Assembly: GCA_021828925.1 (NCBI GenBank)
Contig: JAJZCT010000160.1
Coordinates: forward strand, 1-7,315
Origin: Planctomycetota bacterium
Lineage (GTDB): Bacteria; Planctomycetota; Phycisphaerae; WQYP01
Direction of reading: 5' to 3'
DNA: 7,315 bases
Numbering within the stretch: position 1 is the first letter of the stretch; each line of letters starts with the position of its first letter. The position numbers and the translations under genes are program-made. Of this stretch, positions 5,702-7,315 are shown piece by piece. The notes under the pieces were generated by a model. It saw nothing but the letters and a program-made list of their open reading frames with translations. It had not been told where the DNA came from and ran no database searches.

Positions 5702-7075
5702 ATGCCATGGATTCTGGACATTTTATACGTGATTGGCCTGCTGCTGGCAGCGCCGTTGTTATTGATGAAAAGCCGCCGCACCGGCAAGTATCGCACGGAC
5801 TGGGCCGGCCGTCTGGGGCGGATTTCAGATGACGTTCGCAAAATTCTGCTGGCCGCCGGCGGACAAAAGCGCGTGCTGATTCACTGCGTATCGGTGGGGG
5901 AGTTACTATCCACGCGCAAACTTGTGGAAGAATTGCTGCAGGGCGATCCGACACTGCTGGTGCTCATTTCCACGACTACGGATACGGGCATGGCGCGGGC
6001 GCTGGCTTTGTATCCGGCGCACCCGGGATCGCGGGTGGCGGCGGTGCGATACCCGCTGGATTTTTCGTTCGCAGTGCGAAGATTTCTCGACACCATAAAT
6101 CCATCACTGGTGGCTCTGGTGGAGCTGGAAACGTGGCCGAACTTTCTGGGCTTGGCACACCGGCGGTCCATTCCTGTTGAGATTATCAATGGGCGCATGA
6201 CCGCCCGGTCCTTTAAGCGTTATCGCATGATACGGCCTGTAATGCAGAGGATGTTAAGACAGGTGAGTCGCGTAAGTGTCCAAACGCCGGAAATTGCGGA
6301 GCGATTCGCGCATTTGGGGGCCTTGGCAGCGCGCATGGAGGTTGTCCCCACCATGAAATATGACAGTGCGGATTTCGCAGATGAAATTCCCGGAGCACAG
6401 GCTATGGCAAATGCGCTGGGCATTCAGAGCGACCACCGATTATTTGTAGCCGGCTCTACCGGCCCCGGCGAAGAAGACATGCTTTTATCGGTCTATCAAA
6501 CGCTTAGAAAAAATTGGCCCGATTTACGACTCGCGATAGCGCCGCGCAAACCGGAGGTTATCGGTCAGGTGGTTGCGGCCATTGTGCAAGCGGGCTTGGA
6601 ACCCGTCGTGCGCACACAACGGCCTGATGACAGTGAGAACGCCGGATCACCGATCCAAAGTGGGCAAGTGATCGTATTAGACACCATGGGGGAGCTTAAG
6701 AAGCTCTACAGTTTGGCTTTTGCGGTATTTTCGGGACGTTCGATGGTAGATCTGGGTGGCAGTGACATGATTGAGGTGGCGGCGCTGGCCAAACCGTGCT
6801 GTTTTGGGCCTAGCACGTTTAATTTTTCCGATACGGTGGCATTGCTCACGGCCGGGGCCGGCGGTGTCAGGGTGCAAAACGCCCGGGAGATGCAGAATCT
6901 TTTGGAAACCTGGCTGGAGCATCCTGACCAAGCGTGTGCGGTGGGGCAGAGAGCTAGAGCGTGCGTGGAATCACAGCGTGGCAGTAGTAGACTTTATGCG
7001 CATCGTATTCTGAAAAATATTTTTTCGGCATCTGCAACTTCCGGCGATCTGCCCCGTTATACCAGCAAGGGATAA
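5702..7075 (+). CDS. waaA: 3-deoxy-D-manno-octulosonic acid (Kdo) transferase
   Basis: A 457-residue GT30-family glycosyltransferase (WaaA/KdtA) that moves Kdo from CMP-Kdo to the lipid A precursor on the inner face of the inner membrane. An N-terminal hydrophobic helix (about 3-22) anchors it. The acceptor domain has HCVSVGE (61-67), whose Glu67 matches the catalytic base of the family, STTTDTGM, and ELETWPNFL, which corresponds to the family's E-x-E-x-WPN. The nucleotide-sugar domain has AGSTGPGEE, IAPRKPE, LDTMGELKKLYSLA and GGSDMIEVAALAKPCCFGPSTFNF, the counterpart of the usual GGxNxLEPAxxGxPxxxGPxxxNF. It is slightly longer than the E. coli enzyme (425 residues). The ATG at 5702 is the only possible ATG, GTG or TTG start after an in-frame stop at 5633, although the nearest purine-rich site (GGAA) is very close. 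Single versus multiple Kdo additions cannot be read from sequence. Confidence 0.92.
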   Translation: MPWILDILYVIGLLLAAPLLLMKSRRTGKYRTDWAGRLGRISDDVRKILLAAGGQKRVLIHCVSVGELLSTRKLVEELLQGDPTLLVLISTTTDTGMARALALYPAHPGSRVAAVRYPLDFSFAVRRFLDTINPSLVALVELETWPNFLGLAHRRSIPVEIINGRMTARSFKRYRMIRPVMQRMLRQVSRVSVQTPEIAERFAHLGALAARMEVVPTMKYDSADFADEIPGAQAMANALGIQSDHRLFVAGSTGPGEEDMLLSVYQTLRKNWPDLRLAIAPRKPEVIGQVVAAIVQAGLEPVVRTQRPDDSENAGSPIQSGQVIVLDTMGELKKLYSLAFAVFSGRSMVDLGGSDMIEVAALAKPCCFGPSTFNFSDTVALLTAGAGGVRVQNAREMQNLLETWLEHPDQACAVGQRARACVESQRGSSRLYAHRILKNIFSASATSGDLPRYTSKG

Positions 7076-7130
7076 GTGTTGCCGGATTTTTTCGGCGGCG
7101 GCGCGGTTTTGCGCGTGGCGAAGTTTATTG

Positions 7131-7161
7131 ATAACCGTGTATACTGTAGATTTCCGGTTAT
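7131..7161. repeat. Inverted repeat ATAACCG / CGGTTAT between waaA and the ABC gene
   Basis: Perfect 7-bp arms at 7131-7137 and 7155-7161 enclose 17 nt that include TATACT (7140-7145), a near-consensus -10. No -35 at 16-18 nt is visible. It could be an operator at a promoter for the downstream ABC gene. The loop is long and no T-run follows, so it is not a good intrinsic terminator for waaA. Confidence 0.3.
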
Positions 7162-7229
7162 ACGCCGGATCACGGAATATGGTTATTTTGCCTGTTTAGG
7201 GGCATAAGGGAACCGGAACGGATTTTTTC

Positions 7230-7315
7230 ATGGTTGAATTGAAAAATAAATCTTCGCTACTGGAAATTCGCGGGATGGTAAAGCGTTATACGCTGGGCGA
7301 AACCGAAGTTCTAGC
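7230..7315 (+). CDS. ABC transporter ATP-binding protein, N-terminal fragment (LolD/MacB-like)
   Basis: The first 28 residues of a gene cut by the right edge. SSLLEIRGMVKRYTLGETEVLA matches the opening of LolD/MacB/FtsE-type ATPases (LLEIRxLxKRYxxGxxEVxAL), including the A-loop tyrosine (Tyr20) that stacks on the ATP adenine. The Walker motifs lie beyond the window, so the exact subfamily cannot be set. If LolD-like, it would power lipoprotein release from the inner membrane. If MacB-like, it would drive efflux or mechanotransmission. GGA seven bases before the ATG may be its ribosome binding site. It follows waaA by 154 nt, far enough for its own promoter. Confidence 0.78.
   Translation, partial: MVELKNKSSLLEIRGMVKRYTLGETEVL

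Noticed and set aside
7081..7096. GCCG-N8-CGGC hairpin just after the waaA stop as an intrinsic terminator
   Set aside because: The four-pair stem is too weak and the T-run lies in the loop rather than after the stem.
7128..7145. TTGATA and TATACT as a -35/-10 promoter pair
   Set aside because: Only six bases separate them, far from the 16-18 needed; the TATACT alone is kept only as part of the inverted repeat.

Overview
The window looks like chromosomal DNA from a Gram-negative bacterium, most likely a planctomycete of the Phycisphaerae type. The best clue is the minus-strand gene at 2992-3903. It encodes a prepilin-like protein with the N-terminal FSLIELLVV segment, a C-terminal H-X9-DG motif and an LWxLxW ending, a combination typical of that group. 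The lipopolysaccharide gene waaA, a periplasmic HtrA-type protease and the start of a LolD/MacB-like ABC ATPase all fit an organism with an outer membrane. Taxonomy here is inferred from protein style only.

Layout: (1) 1-305, plus strand: the C-terminal end of an RloB-family protein, cut by the window edge. (2) 412-1335, minus strand: a short-chain polyprenyl diphosphate synthase (ispA type), convergent with the RloB fragment. (3) 1520-2887, plus strand: a secreted trypsin-like HtrA/DegP protease, divergent from ispA. (4) 2992-3903, minus strand: the prepilin-like protein, convergent with htrA. (5) 3904-4186: a gap holding a palindromic promoter region and a doubtful small membrane ORF. (6) 4187-7075, plus strand: three genes with gaps of about 60-66 nt, probably one transcript. 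They are a putative zincin-fold protein with a damaged HEXXH motif, a two-helix membrane protein of unknown function, and Kdo transferase waaA. (7) 7230-7315, plus strand: the start of an ABC-transporter ATPase.

Functionally, most of the window concerns the cell envelope: isoprenoid precursors (ispA), periplasmic protein quality control (htrA), a pseudopilin-like surface or secreted protein, lipid A decoration (waaA) and a lipoprotein or efflux type ABC ATPase. The two unrecognised genes upstream of waaA may belong to the same theme, but only position suggests it. The RloB end is the only accessory-type element and may mark the edge of a phage-defence locus to the left. I found no rRNA, tRNA, CRISPR array, insertion sequence or convincing intrinsic terminator, and no clear case for a complete new system in this window.
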